DNA of 64,000 nt from Campanula takesimana (lineage: Eukaryota; Streptophyta; Magnoliopsida; Asterales; Campanulaceae): the NCBI GenBank assembly GCA_026119855.1, contig JAOWBW010000483.1, forward strand, positions 310,001 to 374,000, given 5' to 3'. Of this stretch, positions 32,861 to 47,205 are shown piece after piece. Made by a program: the position numbers and the translations under genes. Below the pieces are notes generated by a model. The model was given only the letters and a program-made list of their open reading frames with translations, was not told the DNA's origin and made no database searches. The number at the start of each line of letters is the position of its first letter. Position 1 is the stretch's first letter.

Positions 32861-33361
32861 TTTTTGTGCCTTTCTTCTTTTTTTTTTTTTTTCATATGAG
32901 TGATCCAGCCGACTTGATAGAAAAAGGACTTAATATATCTTTTGGAGGAGACATGCAAGGGCCTTTATTTAGGCGGGAGAGAGTCCCTTTATTTTGGTGA
33001 ACAATGTATTATCATGGAACGGGAGGAAGCCCTTGCTCGACAGAATACAAGTGTTTAGCTCTTTCCTAAGATGTAGAGAGAAGAAGACTTGTTGAGACAT
33101 TCGAAACTTGCCCTAGTTAATATCATCAAATGATTGCTGGAATGGACCCTGTTTATTATTAAGTCAAGATTATAACAAGCAATTAGCCTTAACATGTATA
33201 AATGTTGTGATCAATTAAGATTAATATTCGATCAATGGCAAGATCAAAAGGTGTTTATGAGGAGATTGGTCATTATCTGGGAAATTGGTCATTGATGGGA
33301 CCAAGGGAAGAGAACCGGGTCATTTTGGGAGGATCGAGGTTTGATGGATTCATTTCATGCT

Positions 33362-33426
33362 GTGACCGGACCCGAAGGTTGCCTACGTTCCCCTCAGTTT
33401 GAGGAGCTCAGGTCGCCGTAGTTCGG
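33362..33426 (-). promoter_or_regulatory. ACTACG...ACGTAGGCAACC foldable motif, copy 2 (element E)
   Basis: On the minus strand: ACTACGGCGACCTGAG, then inner arms CTCCTC and GAGGGG around AAACT, then AACGTAGGCAACCTTCGGGT. The outer arms CTACG/CGTAG pair (33417-33421 and 33383-33387). It matches the copy in element D, except that the inner stem differs while remaining paired. Confidence 0.65.
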
Positions 33427-34284
33427 CCGTGGGGCCTTCTTTTGCTGGGGTTGGTGTTGTTGCTTTGCTGATGTAGATCGCTTTTCTTTGCGGTGAACTC
33501 CTCGGGATGTTCTTTGAGGTGGACTTTTGCAGTGAACTTGGTGAGCTTTTGAGGTAAAGTTCCTCTTTGCCAATATTCATTTGCTTTCCTTTTTTCCATT
33601 ATCCATTTCTTTCTCTCTTATCATTTTTTTAGAGAGAGGGGAAACATTAGCCCCAACTTGCTATCTTGGACATTGGCTCATTTGTAGCCCCTTGGTGGAG
33701 TTCTGCCACTTCTTACTTTGACTTTTGAAGATCTGGGAAGTCCTTTGCTTGGTTGCACACGCGCGATCGTGGTTGAATCTTGGTGGTTGAGCAACAACAT
33801 CCTCGCCTTTTCATTGTCTCGGGATGCCTTTGATGCGCATCAAGGATTTGTATAGGAAAGGTGTATCAGGTTGTGTATCGGGGTAATGTATGAGGGAAGA
33901 TTTGCCATTGATGGTTTCTTCATGCCAATTGATCACAACATTTATTCATATCAAGATTAATTGTTTGCATTTGGCACTTTTCATTTGTGTTAGGTCCATT
34001 CATCCTTAATGAGTCGTCATTGACTAGTATGCTTAGAAGTCAATTCGTCATTTTGGGGACGTAGCAATCAATTGATAATAACAAGCAAGGCAATTTCAAG
34101 AGTAAACATATATTGCAAATAATGTCTCAAGTCTAGAGAGAAGAGAAGGAAAATGACTCTTTTATTAAGATAACATTGTACATACATGTCCAAGTGCGGA
34201 ACTCTGTAAAAATAAAAAGACACGGTCCAGAATGGACTCCTTTTTTTTTTCTTTCTAGAACCTACGAGGCTGGAAGACTCACAT

Positions 34285-34498
34285 TTTTTTTTTATTTTTT
34301 TTTAAGGATGGGTTCCCATGAAGCACGATGATCCATTTTCTTCCACAGTTATTGGAGGGGTTGTCGGCGGCATATTCCATGTCTTCCACGGGGAACTCGG
34401 GTTCCATGTCGTCGGGAAAGATGTCGCGAGGCCTCCACTTGGCTTGGCGTTGCAATTGCCGGGGTCGTCTACTCATGAGGGCGAGTTGGGAGCTTGCC
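34285..34498 (-). pseudogene. Downstream part of an element E open frame, split by the chromovirus array
   Basis: Joining 63381-63571 to 34498 and removing one TSD copy on the minus strand extends the right-hand frame by KLPTRPHE before a TAG. A second overlapping frame (ATG at 34476) encodes SRRPRQLQRQAKWRPRDIFP and an acidic tail DDMEPEFPVEDMEYAADNP. Not recognised; probably an extra ORF of a Tat-type element. Confidence 0.5.
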
Positions 34499-36701
34499 TG
34501 TCGCGACCCCGACCCCGCGGGCCCGGAGTGCGCGAGCTGGACATCGACTTAAACAATAAACTCTAAAACAATGAAGATAAAAATTTCCTTTTATACCAAA
34601 AGATGATAACACAAAGTTTTGAAATCCAACTTGAACAACAAAATATAAACTAGTGTAAGCTCCATAAGCTTACACTCAAATAATAAAATATACAAATTCT
34701 AATCACGTCAAGTTTTGTACAACTATTCCCAAAAGGTTACACATTTATGTAATGTAAACCCACCAATAACAACTTGCCCAAAAGCTCAACCCTCGCGACG
34801 TCCTCCTCGTGATCAGCGAGTCTAATTCTTTCCTCCTGGGGGGGGGGGGTTAAGGAAAAACAAAGATAAAAGAAAGGGGGTGAGATAAATCTCAATAAGT
34901 TACTAATGCAACTACATGACATACTATGATGCAATAAGCAATAAACAATAATAAATATCACTTAGCACATAGCATTTCTCAGTTAACAGATAGCAGCGGA
35001 AATAAACAAGTAACAAAGGATATTATCCAAGGTTTCCCAACTGATATAACCAAATAAAGATCGCTGCGCAGCTTCAATAATCAACAATCAACATCTTCAT
35101 AGTAGCATGAAAGCTGAAGAGAAAACCCCAGGTACCGGAACCAATAATAATAAGGGGACAGTGACACACAGTCAAAGCCCGAAACCAATAGCTAAAATGC
35201 TCACAAAGGGGCTAGCTCATCTCACATCCAAGGCCAATCTGGAGGAGGGAAATAATGGGGCAAAACAATGGTCAACATCATAATGGACTTGGCTTGTGCC
35301 ATCATAATGTTTCGCATCGCCCGAAACACACACAAATACCAGCTGGACTTTCAAGTAAAGGCTAAGTAATAAAATACTAACACGATAAACAACTAATGAT
35401 TCCAAAGTAGGGAACCATACCAAGTGATCACCAATAAGATGAAATGAACCAACAACACACAAGTAAAGTGTTCCAATAAACTCAACCATGATAACACAAT
35501 TCCCATATCACGTTCAATCACAAAGGATCCAGATAACGCAAGAACACAACCAAAACTACTCACTCATCTCGAAGAGCTCAAGGAGAGATTTAACACGATA
35601 ATTTATACACCTAAAACGGAGTCCGGATGAGCAAGATATGGCCCTCGAAAGATTGGACAAAAAGGGGAAATAAATTTCACAACAGGGGAGAGGGTGCGCG
35701 CGCCTCCTATGGGAGGGTGCGCACGCCTCCTGAAGTCAGAAGGAAAATGCGCCAAAAGGTAAGTGAGGGTGCGCGCGCTTCAAATATAAGGGTGCGCGCG
35801 CTTCACGACAACAGAAGGTGAGATTTTTGGAAAAGAAAGGGGTGCGCACGCCTCCTCTGAAAGGGTGCGCGCGCCGCCCCCTTGCCCGGAGGGGAAATTT
35901 CCGGCCAAAATCCTGGGTTCTTTAAAATGTTCTTGCCCAAATCACAAAATCCTCACCATCTCACAAATACTTGAAATCAAGACTTACAATAAACACAACT
36001 ATGAACCAAAACAACTTATAGACTTGCAATGGGGCTAAATAACAACATCTAGAAATCCAAAACAAGATTCAAATCCCAACCTTCATAATATCGCAAAAAT
36101 CAACCAAAATCCAAATGAGTTCCAAACTCAACCAAAACACCATATATATCAACAAAGCATCATACCAACATGTTATGAACAATTCTAGCATAAATGGGGG
36201 AAAAGCAACTTACCCGGATTTTCTCAAAGTTGACGGAATTCAAATATTCTTAGCTTCCTACGATCCTATCGACGATCTAAACATATTTCATAAAATGAGC
36301 ACTAGGAAAAGATGAGAGGAAGAGGGAGAAAATGAAGAGAGAAGGGAGAGAGGAATTTTACCTTTTTCTTGGAGAGAGAGAGAGATAAACTGGGAATGGG
36401 AGTAGGGTGAGGGAGAGGTGAGGGAGAAGAGAGGGAGTAGGAAGATGATTATTTGAACATTTACACTTAGACCCCCTCCTCTACTCTACCCAAAACAAAT
36501 AACTCCCCACTAACAATTAAGACCCAACTCTCTACACTAGCACAAATGACCCAAATAAATTGCTAGACATAATTTATTATGAAACATAAAATGCACACAT
36601 AATTATCCAAATAAATAAATAATTCAATAAGTAATTAAGTCATAACTAAATAATTAAATATTTATTATTAGAAAATAGAGGCGGGTTTTCGGGTCGTGAC
36701 A
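34499..36701 (-). repeat. Array LTR a (outer left)
   Basis: 2203 bp, TGTCGCGACCCC...GGGTCGTGACA on plus. It has six GTGCGCRCGC-type motifs at about 35692-35880, fewer than LTRs b and c. Confidence 0.92.
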
Positions 36702-36736
36702 TTCACTCCCCCTTAAAGAAAAATTCGACCCGAATT

Positions 36737-39700
36737 TTAACGAGACTTACCCGAACTAAAAAGCCACGGATATCTGCGCTCCATCTCCTCTCGAAGCTCC
36801 CAAGTCGATTCCTCAACATTATGATTCTTCCAAAGAACTCTAACCAACGGAATGATCTTGTTCCTCAACTCTTGGACTTTAGAATCAAGAATTCGAACCG
36901 GTCATTCCTCGTAGGTCATATCAGGTTCTATATCCTCCGGCACCCTCGGTAACACGTGAGATGGATCATGAACATACTTCCGAAGCATAAAAACGTGAAA
37001 AACATTATGTAACCGATCCAAAGAAGATGGTAACGCAAGACGATATGCTAGAAGTCCCACTTTCCCCAAAATCTCAAACGGTCCAACAAACCTCGGAGCC
37101 AATTTACCCTTCTTCCCGAACCTTCGAATACCCACTTTCGGAGATCCTTCAAGAACACGAAGTCTCCGATCTGAAAACTAAGATCTCGCCTTCGATGATC
37201 GACGTAGCTCTTCTGTCGACTCTGGGCCGTCTTCAATCGATCCCGAATGATTTTAACCTTTTCCACCGAGTCCTGAACCATGTCAACACCCCAAAGTTTT
37301 GCTTCCCCAACCTCATCCCAACAAATAGGTGACCGGCATTTCCTCCCATACAAAGCCTCATACGGTGCCATCTGAATACTCGACTGATAACTATTATTGT
37401 AGGCAAACTCTGCAAGCGGTAAATGTGTATCCCACGACTCTGGAAAGTCAACTGTGCAAGCTCGTAACATATCCTCGAGAACCTGAATGGTTCTTTCCTA
37501 CTGACCGTCAGTCTGAGGATGAAATGCTGTGCTGAACCTCAAATCTGTACCCAAAGCCTTCTGTAACGCTTGCCAAAATCGGGACGTAAACCTGGGATCT
37601 CTGTCTGACACAATACTAACTGGAACACCATGCAATCTGACGATCTCATGAATATACAAATTCGCAAGTTTCTCCATCGAATAGGAAATATCAATGGGTA
37701 AGAAATGAGAAGATTTAGTCAACCTGTCCACAATCACCCAAACTGCATTGAACCTTCTTCGAGTCCTGGGTAGTCCGGTTACAAAATCCATCGTAATATG
37801 CTCCCACTTCCACTCGGGTATCTCAAGAGGCTGAAGTAGACATGCGGGCCTCTGATGCTCTGCTTTAACTTGTTGGCAGGTCAAACACTTCGATACATAA
37901 TCTGCAATTTCCCTCTTCATGATAATCCACCAAAATTGTTGTTTTAAATCCTGATACATCTTCGTACTCCCGGGATGAATGGTATACCGGGATTTGTGAC
38001 CCTCATCAAGAACTCGCTGTTTAATCCCACCGATATCCGGCACACACAATCTGCTACGGTAAGTCAACACTCCCTCGGAGTCAAGCTGGAAATCCACATA
38101 CTGTCTATCCCGAGCATTATCCATAACCTTCTTCAACTCTGGGTCATCCTTCTGAGTATCCTTTATTTTTTGAATTAGGATCGGAGATACCCTAATATTC
38201 GCAAAAATCGCCCCACGTCTTGATTCGCGAGGACACCAATCTCGAACATTCTCAAGCATTTTCCATTCACGAATCATCATTGATGCCACATAAGACTTCC
38301 GACTGATCGCATCAGCTACTACATTTTCCTTGCCCGGATGGTACGAAATGGTGCAATCATAATCTTTTAAAAGTTCCATCCACCTACGCTGACGGTTATT
38401 CAATTCCTTTTGAGAGAAGAGGTATTTCAAACTCTTGTGATCGGTAAAAATCTCAAACTTCGCTCCATATAGGTAATGCTTCCACTTATGAAACGCAAAG
38501 ACTATCGCAGCCAACTCCATATCATGGGTAGGGTAATTCTGTTCACTAGGGGTCAATTTCCTCGAAGCATAAGCAATTACTTTCCCATTCTGCATCAACA
38601 CACAACCCAAACCCTCTTTCGAAGCATCACTGTAAATCCCTAAGTCGTCATTTCCATTTGGTAACGCAAGAATAGGAGCCGTAGTTAATCTCTTCTTTAA
38701 TTCATCAAAGCTACTTTGACATTTTTCACTCCACACAAACGGTACATCCTTCCGGGTCAACTGAGTCATCGGAGTAGCAATACTCGAAAACCCTTCTATG
38801 AATCTTCTGTAATACCTGGCTAAACCCAGAAAACTTCTGATCTCGGTCACTGACTCGGGTCTCTTCCAATCCACTATGGCCTCTATCTTTGAAGGATCCA
38901 CCGAAATCCCATCTTTCGAAATAACATGACCCAGAAATGACACTTTCTCGAGCCAGAATTCGCATTTACTAAACTTCGCAAACAACTGCTCCCTCGCAAG
39001 AATGGATAAAACTGTCCTCAAGTATTGCTCGTGCTCCTCTCGAGATTTAGAGTAGACAAGAATGTCGTCAATGAAGACCACTACAAACGAGTCAAGGTAA
39101 GGATGGAAAACCCGGTTCATCAAATCCATAAACACGGCAGGCGCGTTAGTCAACCCAAACGGCATAACCAAGAACTCGTAATGACCATACCGAGTGCGAA
39201 AGGCAGTCTTCGGAATATCCTCCGATCGAATCTTCAGCTGATGGTACCCACTCCTCAAATCAAGTTTAGAAAATACCATGGACCCGTGAAGCTGATCAAA
39301 CAAATCATCAATGTGAGGTAGAGGATACTTGTTCTTCACTGTAACCTGATTCAACTTTCGGTAATCAATACACAATCTCAAGGAACCGTCTTTCTTCCAC
39401 ACAAACAAAACCGGTGCTCCCCACGGGGAAACACTAGGGCGGATAAACCCTCGATCAAGCAACTCTTGCAACTGAACCTTTAGTTCCTTCAACTCTGCGG
39501 GAGCCAACCTATACGGTGCCTTTGAAATCGGAGCTGTACCCGGCAAAAGGTCTATACAAAATTCTATTTCACGATCTGGAGGCATATCATATTCAGAAGA
39601 GAAAACATCGGGAAATTCTCTAACTACCCGAACACTCTCCAAACTAGGGGATTCTTTCCTAGTATCAAGCACACTAGCCAAGTACCCCTCACAACCACGG

Positions 39701-41211
39701 TGCAACAATCTCCTAGCTTTCACATAAGAAATGATACGAATATTCCTACCCAAAGGCATAGCCTCAAAAACAAATTTAGGCACATCAGGGATAGAGAAAT
39801 TAACAACCTTCCTACGACAATCGACTGAAGCATGATATTTGCTCAGCCAATCCATACCTAAAATGACATCAAAGTCTTGAATCGGAAGGACTACCAAGTC
39901 CGCACACAAGACACGACCACATATAAGCACATCACAAGCACGAAATACTCTATCGGTCGCCAAACACTCCCCCATAGGAGTTGAAACCTCTAACACATAG
40001 GGCAAAGACTCAGATACAGCATTTAATAAAGAAGCAAATTGCACAGAAATGTAAGAATGAGATGATCCTGGATCTACTAACGTACGCGCGCTCACTTTGG
40101 ATATAGAAACAATACCTCCAATCACTGAGGGATCATCTGCCTGATGCTGATTCATTGCAAACACTTTTCCTTGGACCTTAGCCTTTCCCGTAGCATCCCT
40201 TTTCTGACCCTGTGGAGCACCAGCTCCTACCCCAGTCGGTTGACCCCTGCCTCTAGTACAATCCCTTGCAAAATGCCCCATTTGACCACAATTGGTACAC
40301 CTGCCCTGCTTCTTCCAACAACGGTCCTCTGAATGGCCTTCCTTTTGGCAATAGGAACAAAGTCTCCTATTTTGGTTCCCTTGGTTCCCGGAAGTAGTAC
40401 CCGGGTTCCTTGGGATTGGTTTCCCTCGGGACTGAGATTGTCCCCTAAAGTTACCTCGGTTATCAATCCTTGGTTGTGACTTGCTCTGCGCTCCTTGCTT
40501 ACTCGGGTTAGCTACCTCGGTCTTCCTCTTATGTTCCCCAATATCTTGCTCTATAAGATAGGCACGGTCTACCGCATCCTGGAATGTCACAATCCTCTGG
40601 GCTATAAGCTGAGTCCGGAGAGAAGTCTTCAAACCCCGGATGAATCTCATAGCCTTCTGTTCTTCGGTCCTCACAAGATAGTCACAATACCGGGCTAATT
40701 CTGTGAACTTAGCCGAGTATTGAGCTATAGACAACAAACCTTGCTCCAAGTTGAGTAGTTCGATCTCCTTTCGGTTCTGGTCCACTACGGGGATAAAATG
40801 CTCTTTGAACTTCCACACAAACAATTCCCATGCATACAATGTGTGGGTATCATCCCAACTCGCCTTAACTCCTTTCCACCAATGCTCGGCGGCCCCAACC
40901 AATTTATAAGCCGCAAACCAGACCCTATCCTCGTCCGTGCACCCAAACACATCATAAATTTTCTCCATAGACTCAACCCATAGTTCGGCCTTCTTCACAT
41001 CGGGCTCACCAGCGAACTCCGCCGGTTTCAGTTTCAAGAATTGCTCCAAACCATATCGGGGTGGTGGTGCTTGCTCTACTCTCGGTCCTTGGTCATGAAT
41101 TGCCTTCATGGCCGCCTCAAACATGCCTTGGAACATAGCATGGTTCTCTTCCCGAAGATCATTCTGATTCTGAGCCCCACTAGAACCTTCACCCGTTCTT
41201 CTTCTAGCCAT
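36737..41211 (-). pseudogene. Gag-pol of array copy C1 (nearly intact, three lesions)
   Basis: ATG at 41211 (MARRRTGEG). In order on minus: gag with two CX2CX4HX4C knuckles; protease (LVDPGSSHSYIS); RT (FIDDILVYSK); RNase H (YSDASKEGLG); integrase with an HPGSTKMYQD...CLTCQ zinc region, a WEHITMDFVTGLP core start, and HPQTDGQ. The frame is open for 1237 codons down to 37498, where TAG follows TDGQ (related chromoviruses normally have a sense codon there). A one-base deletion near 37148 shifts the frame. A TGA at 36902-36904 follows MTYEE and separates the chromodomain (36737-36901, VRVLWKNHNVEESTWELR). Full-length organisation, now defective. Confidence 0.92.
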
Positions 41212-41331
41212 TGAGAACAATTACCTGCATAAAACATCAACCGTTACTCACTCCGAACACAACTACCCTCCTAGGTCATACTAGTCTACCTAGACTTATA
41301 CTTAGAGCTAAACCATAGCTCTGATACCAAC

Positions 41332-43682
41332 TGTCGCGACCCCGACCCCCCGGGCCCAGAGTGCGCGAGCTGGACGTCGACTTAAACAATAAACTCTAAA
41401 ATAATGAAGATAAAAATTTCCTTTTATACCAAAAGATGATAACACAAAGTTTTGAAATCCAACTTGAACAACAAAATATAAACTAGTGTAAGCTCCATAA
41501 GCTTACACTCAAATAATAAAATATACAAATTCTAATGACGTCAAGTTTGGTACAACTATTCCCAAAAGGTTACACATTTATGTAATGTAAACCCACCAAT
41601 AACAACTTGCCCAAAAGCTCAACCCTCGCGACGTCCTCCTCGTGATCAGCGAGTCTAATTCTTTCCTCCTGGGGGGGGGGGTTAAGGAAAAACAAAGATA
41701 AAAGAAAGGGGGTGAGATAAATCTCAATAAGTTACTAATGCAACTACATGACATACTATGATGCAATAAGCAATAAACAATAATAAATATCACTTAGCAC
41801 ATAGCATTTATCAGTTAACAGATAGCAGCAGAAATAAACAAGTAACAAAGGATATTAGCCAAGGTTTCCCAACTGATATAACCAAATAAAGATCGCTGCG
41901 CAGCTTCAATAATCAACAATCAACATCTTCATAGTAGCATGAAAGCTGAAGAGAAAACCCCCGGTACCGGAACCAATAATAATAAGGGGACAGTGACACA
42001 CAGTCAAAGCCCGAAACCAATAGCTAAAATGCTCACAAAGGGGCTAGCTCATCTCACATCCAAGGCCAATCTGGAGGAGGGAAATAATGGGGCAAAACAA
42101 TGGTCAACATCATAATGGACTTGGCTTGTGCCATCATAATGTTTCGCATCGCCCGAAACACACACAAATACCAGCTGGACTTTCAAGTAAAGGCTAAGTA
42201 ATAAAATACTAACACGATAAACAACTAATGATTCCAAAGTAGGGAACCATACCAAGTGATCACCAATAAGATGAAATGAACCAACAACACACAAGTAAAG
42301 TGTTCCAATAAACTCAACCATGATAACACAATTCCCATATCACGTTCAATCACAAAGGATCCAGATAACGCAAGAACACAACCAAAACTACTCACTCATC
42401 TCGAAGAGCTCAAGGAGAGATTTAACACGATAATTTATACACCTAAAACGGAGTCCGGATGAGCAAGATATGGCCCTCGAAAGATTGGACAAAAAGGGGA
42501 AATAAATTTCACAACAGGGGAGAGGGTGCGCGCGCCTCCTATGGGAGGGTGCGCACGCCTCCTGAAGTCAGAAGGAAAATGCGCCAAAAGGTAAGTGAGG
42601 GTGCGCGCGCTTCAAATATAAGGGTGCGCGCGCTTCACGACAACAGAAGGTGAGATTTTTGGAAAAGAAAGGGGTGCGCACGCCTCCTCTGAAAGGGTGC
42701 GCGCGCCTCCTTTGATCAGAAGGAAAACCAAGATTTGAGGAGGAGAGGGTGCGCGCGCCTCCTATGGGAGGGTGCGCATGCCCTATGTGATCAGAAGGTT
42801 TAGTTTGCAAAAGGGCATAAGGGTGCGCACGCCCCCTCCCAAAGGGTGCGCGCGCCGCCCCCTTACCCGGAGGGGCAATTTCCGGCCAAAATCCTGGGTT
42901 CTTCAAAATGTTCTTGCCCAAATCACAAAATCCTCACCATGTCACAAATACTTGAAATCAAGACTTACAATAAACACAACTATTAACTAAAACAACTTAT
43001 AGACTTGCAATGGGGCTAAATAACAACATCTAGAAATCCAAAACAAGATTCAAATCCCAACCTTCATAATATCGCAAAAATCAACCAAAATCCAAATGAG
43101 TTCCAAACTCAACCAAAACACCATATATATCAACAAAGCATCATACCAACATGTTATGAACAATTCTAGCATAAATGGGGGAAAAGCAACTTACCCGGAT
43201 TTTCTCAAAGTTGACGGAATTCAAATATTCTTAGCTTCCTACGATCCTATCGACGATCTAAACACATTTCATAAAATGAGCACTAGGAAAAGATGAGAGG
43301 AAGAGGGAGAAAATGAAGAGAGAAGGGAGAGAGGAATTTTACCTTTTTCTTGGAGAGAGAGAGAGTTAAACTGGGAATGGGAGTAGGGTGAGGGAGAGGT
43401 GAGGGAGAAGAGAGAGAGTAGGAAGATGATTATTTGAACATTTACACTTAGACCCCCTCCTCTACTCTACCCAAAACATATAACTCCCCACTAACAATTA
43501 AGACCCAACTCTCTACACTAGCACAAATGACCCAAATAAATTGCTAGACATAATTTATTATGAAACATAAAATGCACACATAATTATCCAAATAAATAAA
43601 TAATTCAATAAGTAATTAAGTCATAACTAAATAATTAAATATTTATTATTAGAAAATAGAAGCGGGTTTTCGGGTCGTGACA
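41332..43682 (-). repeat. Array LTR b (shared middle)
   Basis: 2351 bp. It has ten GTGCGCRCGC-type motifs at about 42524-42860, including a block of roughly 150 bp absent from LTR a. It serves both internal regions: primer site of C1 at its left, purine tract of C2 at its right. Confidence 0.92.
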
Positions 43683-43717
43683 TTCACTCCCCCTTAAAGA
43701 AAAATTCGACCCGAATT

Positions 43718-46228
43718 TTAACGAGACTTACCCGAACTAAAAAGCCACGGATATCTGCGCTCCATCTCCTCTCGAAGCTCCCAAGTCGATTCCTCAACAT
43801 TATGATTCTTCCAAAGAACTCTAACCAACGGAATGCTCTTGTTCCTCAACTCTTGGACTTTAGAATCAAGAATTCGAACCGGTCATTCCTCGTAGGTCAT
43901 ATCAGGCTCTATATCCTCCGGCACCCTTGGTAACACGTGAGATGGATCATGAACATACTTACGAAGCATAGAAATGTGAAAAACATTATGTAACCGATCC
44001 AAAGAAGATGGTAACGCAAGACGATATGCTAGAAGTCCCACTTTCCTCAAAATCTCAAACGGTCCAACAAATCTCGGAGCCAATTTACCCTTCTTCCCGA
44101 ACATTCGAATACCCACTTTCGGAGATACCTTCAAGAACACGAAGTCTCCGATCTGAAAACTAAGATCTCGCCTTCGATGATCGGCGTAGCTCTTCTGTCG
44201 ACTCTGGGCCGTCTTCAATCGATCCCGAATGATTTTAACCTTTTCCACCGAGTCCTGAACCATGTCAACACCCCAAAGTTTTGCTTCCCCAACCTCATCC
44301 CAACAAATAGGTGACCGGCATTTCCTCCCATACAAAGCCTCATACGGTGCCATCTGAATACTCGACTGATAACTATTATTGTAGGCAAACTCTGCAAGCG
44401 GTAAATGTGTATCCCACGACTCTGGAAAGTCAACTGTGCAAGCTCGTAACATATCCTCGAGAACCTGAATGGTTCTTTCCTACTGACCGTCAGTCTGAGG
44501 ATGAAATGCTGTGCTGAACCTCAAATCTGTACCCAAAGCCTTCTGTAACGCTTGCCAAAATCGGGACGTAAACCTGGGATCTCTGTCTGACACAATACTA
44601 ACTGGAACACCATGCAATCTGACGATCTCATGAATATACAAATTCGCAAGTTTCTCCATCGAATAGGAAATGTCAATGGGTAAGAAATGAGAAGATTTAG
44701 TCAACCTGTCCACAATCACCCAAACTGCATTGAACCTCCTTCGAGTCCTGGGTAGTCCGGTTACAAAATCCATCGTAATATGCTCCCACTTCCACTCAGG
44801 TATCTCAAGAGGCTGAAGTAGACCTGCGGGCCTCTGATGCTCTGCTTTAACTTGTTGGCAGGTCAAACACTTCGATACATAATCTGCAATTTCCCTCTTC
44901 ATGATAATCCACCAAAATTGTTGTTTTAAATCCTGATACATCTTCGTACTCCCGGGATGAATGGTATACCGGGATTTGTGACCCTCATCAAGAACTCGCC
45001 GTTTAATCCCACCGATATCCAGCACACACAATCTGCTACGGTAAGTCAACACTCCCTCGGAGTCAAGCTGGAAATCCACATACTGTCTATCCCGAGCATT
45101 ATCCATAACCTTCTTCAACTCTGGGTCATCCTTCTGAGTATCCTTTATTTGTTGAATTAGGGTCGGAGATACCCTAATATTCGCAAAAATCGCCCCACGT
45201 CTTGATTCGCGAGGCACCAATCTCGAACATTCTCAAGCATTTTCCATTCACGAATCATCATTGATGCCACATAAGACTTCCGACTGATCGCATCAGCTAC
45301 TACATTTTCCTTGCCCGGATGGTACGAAATGGTGCAATCATAATCTTTTAAAAGTTCCATCCACCTACGCTGACGGTTATTCAATTCCTTTTGAGAGAAG
45401 AGGTATTTCAAACTCTTGTGATCGGTAAAAATCTCAAACTTCGCTCCATATAGGTAATGCTTCCACTTATGAAACGCAAAGACTATCGCAGCCAACTCCA
45501 TATCATGGGTAGGGTAATTCTGTTCACTAGGGGTCAATTTCCTCAAAGCATAAACAATTACTTTCCCATTCTGCATCAACACACAACCCAAACCCTCTTT
45601 CGAAGCATCACTGTAAATCACTAAGTCGTCATTTCCATTTGGTAACGCAAGAATAGGAGCCGTAGTTAATCTCTTCTTTAATTCATCAAAGCTACTTTGA
45701 CATTTTTCACTCCACACAAACGGTACATCCTTCCGGGTCAACTAGGTCATCGGAGTATCAATCCTCGAAAACCCTTCTATGAATCTTCTGTAATACCCGG
45801 CTAAACCCAGAAAACTTCTGATCTCGGTCACTGACTCGGGTCTCTTCCAATCCACTATGGCCTCTATCTTTGAAGGATCCACCGAAATCCCATCTTTCGA
45901 AATAACATGACCCAGAAATGACACTTTCTCGAGCCAGAATTCGCATTTACTAAACTTCGCAAACAACTGCTCCCTCGCAAGAATGGATAAAACTGTCCTC
46001 AAGTGTTGCTCGTGCTCCTCTCGAGATTTAGAGTAGACAAGAATGTCGTCAATGAAGACCACTACAAACGAGTCAAGGTAAGGATGGAAAACCCGGTTCA
46101 TCAAATCCATAAACACGGCAGGCGCGTTAGTCAACCCAAACGGCATAACCAAGAACTCATAATGACCATACCGAGTGCGAAAGGCAGTCTTCGGAATATC
46201 CTCCGATCGAATCTTCAGCTGATGGTAC
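43718..46228 (-). pseudogene. Array copy C2, downstream half: RT end, RNase H, integrase, chromodomain
   Basis: Continuation of the gag-pol at 58975-60943 after removal of element D. RT FIDDILVYSK and RNase H motifs are present. Lesions: TAG near 45739-45741 after GFSRIDTPMT, a one-base deletion near 45212, TAG after HPQTDGQ at 44477-44479, and TGA after MTYEE at 43880-43882. The last two are identical to those in C1. The integrase C-terminus is intact in frame here, unlike C1. Confidence 0.92.
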
Positions 46229-47205
46229 TGTAGATACCCCGGGGAGCTACGGCTTTAGGCTCGAGCGCGTGAGTGATCCTAGGATGTCTAACTTGTTTTA
46301 GATTGTTTAGAGTCGCCACCTATGTTTTGAGGAACATAAGAAAAACCTATTGATTATAGCCTAAGTTTGATTACGAAAACAGAGATTCTTTTTTTTGAGG
46401 TTCGGGGGTTAGATTACGAGATGGGAAGTACCGAAACACCCATCTCGCCCAACTAAAGTTGGTCTTGCTTGATCAAAATCTACATGAATAATAACGTTCT
46501 TCTTCTTCTTCTTTAATTCATAAAAAAGGGGGTTTAAAATAGAGTTTGGAATGTAGGAGATAACTCCTTAACCAACCTCAATGAGATGAGGTGATCATTA
46601 GAGTCATGTCCCAAAATGATTTGGGTCATTGCACATTTGATTAGAGTAAAAGAGAGAGAGGAGATGAAGTAGAAAAGAAAGGAAAAGATGGACTTTTACC
46701 TACAATTTGAAGACCTTCAAATATCGCTTGATGAGATTCTTGGAGAACCTTTAGAAAGTGATTTTGGTATAGTTTTTGTAAGTTCAATTTTCGGTCCTTG
46801 AAAATGGAGGTAAAGGGAGGTTTTTATAGGTGAAAGAGGGGTGTTTTTGGTGCCAAAACTCAGTCACCAAGAAATCCTTCCCGGGCAAAATCCTGTAAAT
46901 TGAGCAAGGGAGGGAATCCTGGCCAAAAATCTGTAACTGACGCCCAGAGGCGCGCGCTTCCTGCTTTGGGGGCAGGAGGTGCGCGCGCCTGGCTCCTCCT
47001 GTCGGAGGCGCGCGACTCAGAGAAGGCAATTTTGACAGAATGGACTAGAAAGTCAGCCCTGTCATTCAGTTTAGTCCCTGGACTTAACGAAGTCAGTCAG
47101 GAACTTAACGGAAGTGACAGAAACTAACGAGAAACACTTAAAACGGGGAGAAACACAAGATCAAATATGCAATCGGGGTGAGCGGTCCAAGGCGGGGTGT
47201 CTACA
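46229..47205 (-). repeat. 3' LTR of element D
   Basis: 977 bp. Contains GAGGCGCGCGC-type motifs (46945-47020) and a TATA box (TATAAAAA on minus, 46821-46828). Nearly identical to 57999-58974. Confidence 0.93.
46821..46828 (-). promoter_or_regulatory. LTR TATA box of element D
   Basis: CCTATAAAAACC on minus; the equivalent in the 5' LTR is 58590-58597, which would be the active promoter copy. Confidence 0.6.

Larger units (their letters stand above)
30872..34278 (-). other. 3' non-coding region of Tat-type element E
   Basis: No gag or pol motif is found in this stretch. It is a mosaic of tandem repeats (31100-32640) and conserved non-coding motifs shared with element D (30991-31037, 32743-32860, 33362-33426), with A- and T-rich runs toward 34290. 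Long, repeat-bearing 3' regions are known for Tat/Retand/Ogre elements. Confidence 0.7.

Noticed and set aside
34318..34566. Plus-strand open frames near the left end of the array
   Set aside because: They span the junction of element E and LTR a and oppose the better-supported minus-strand frame.
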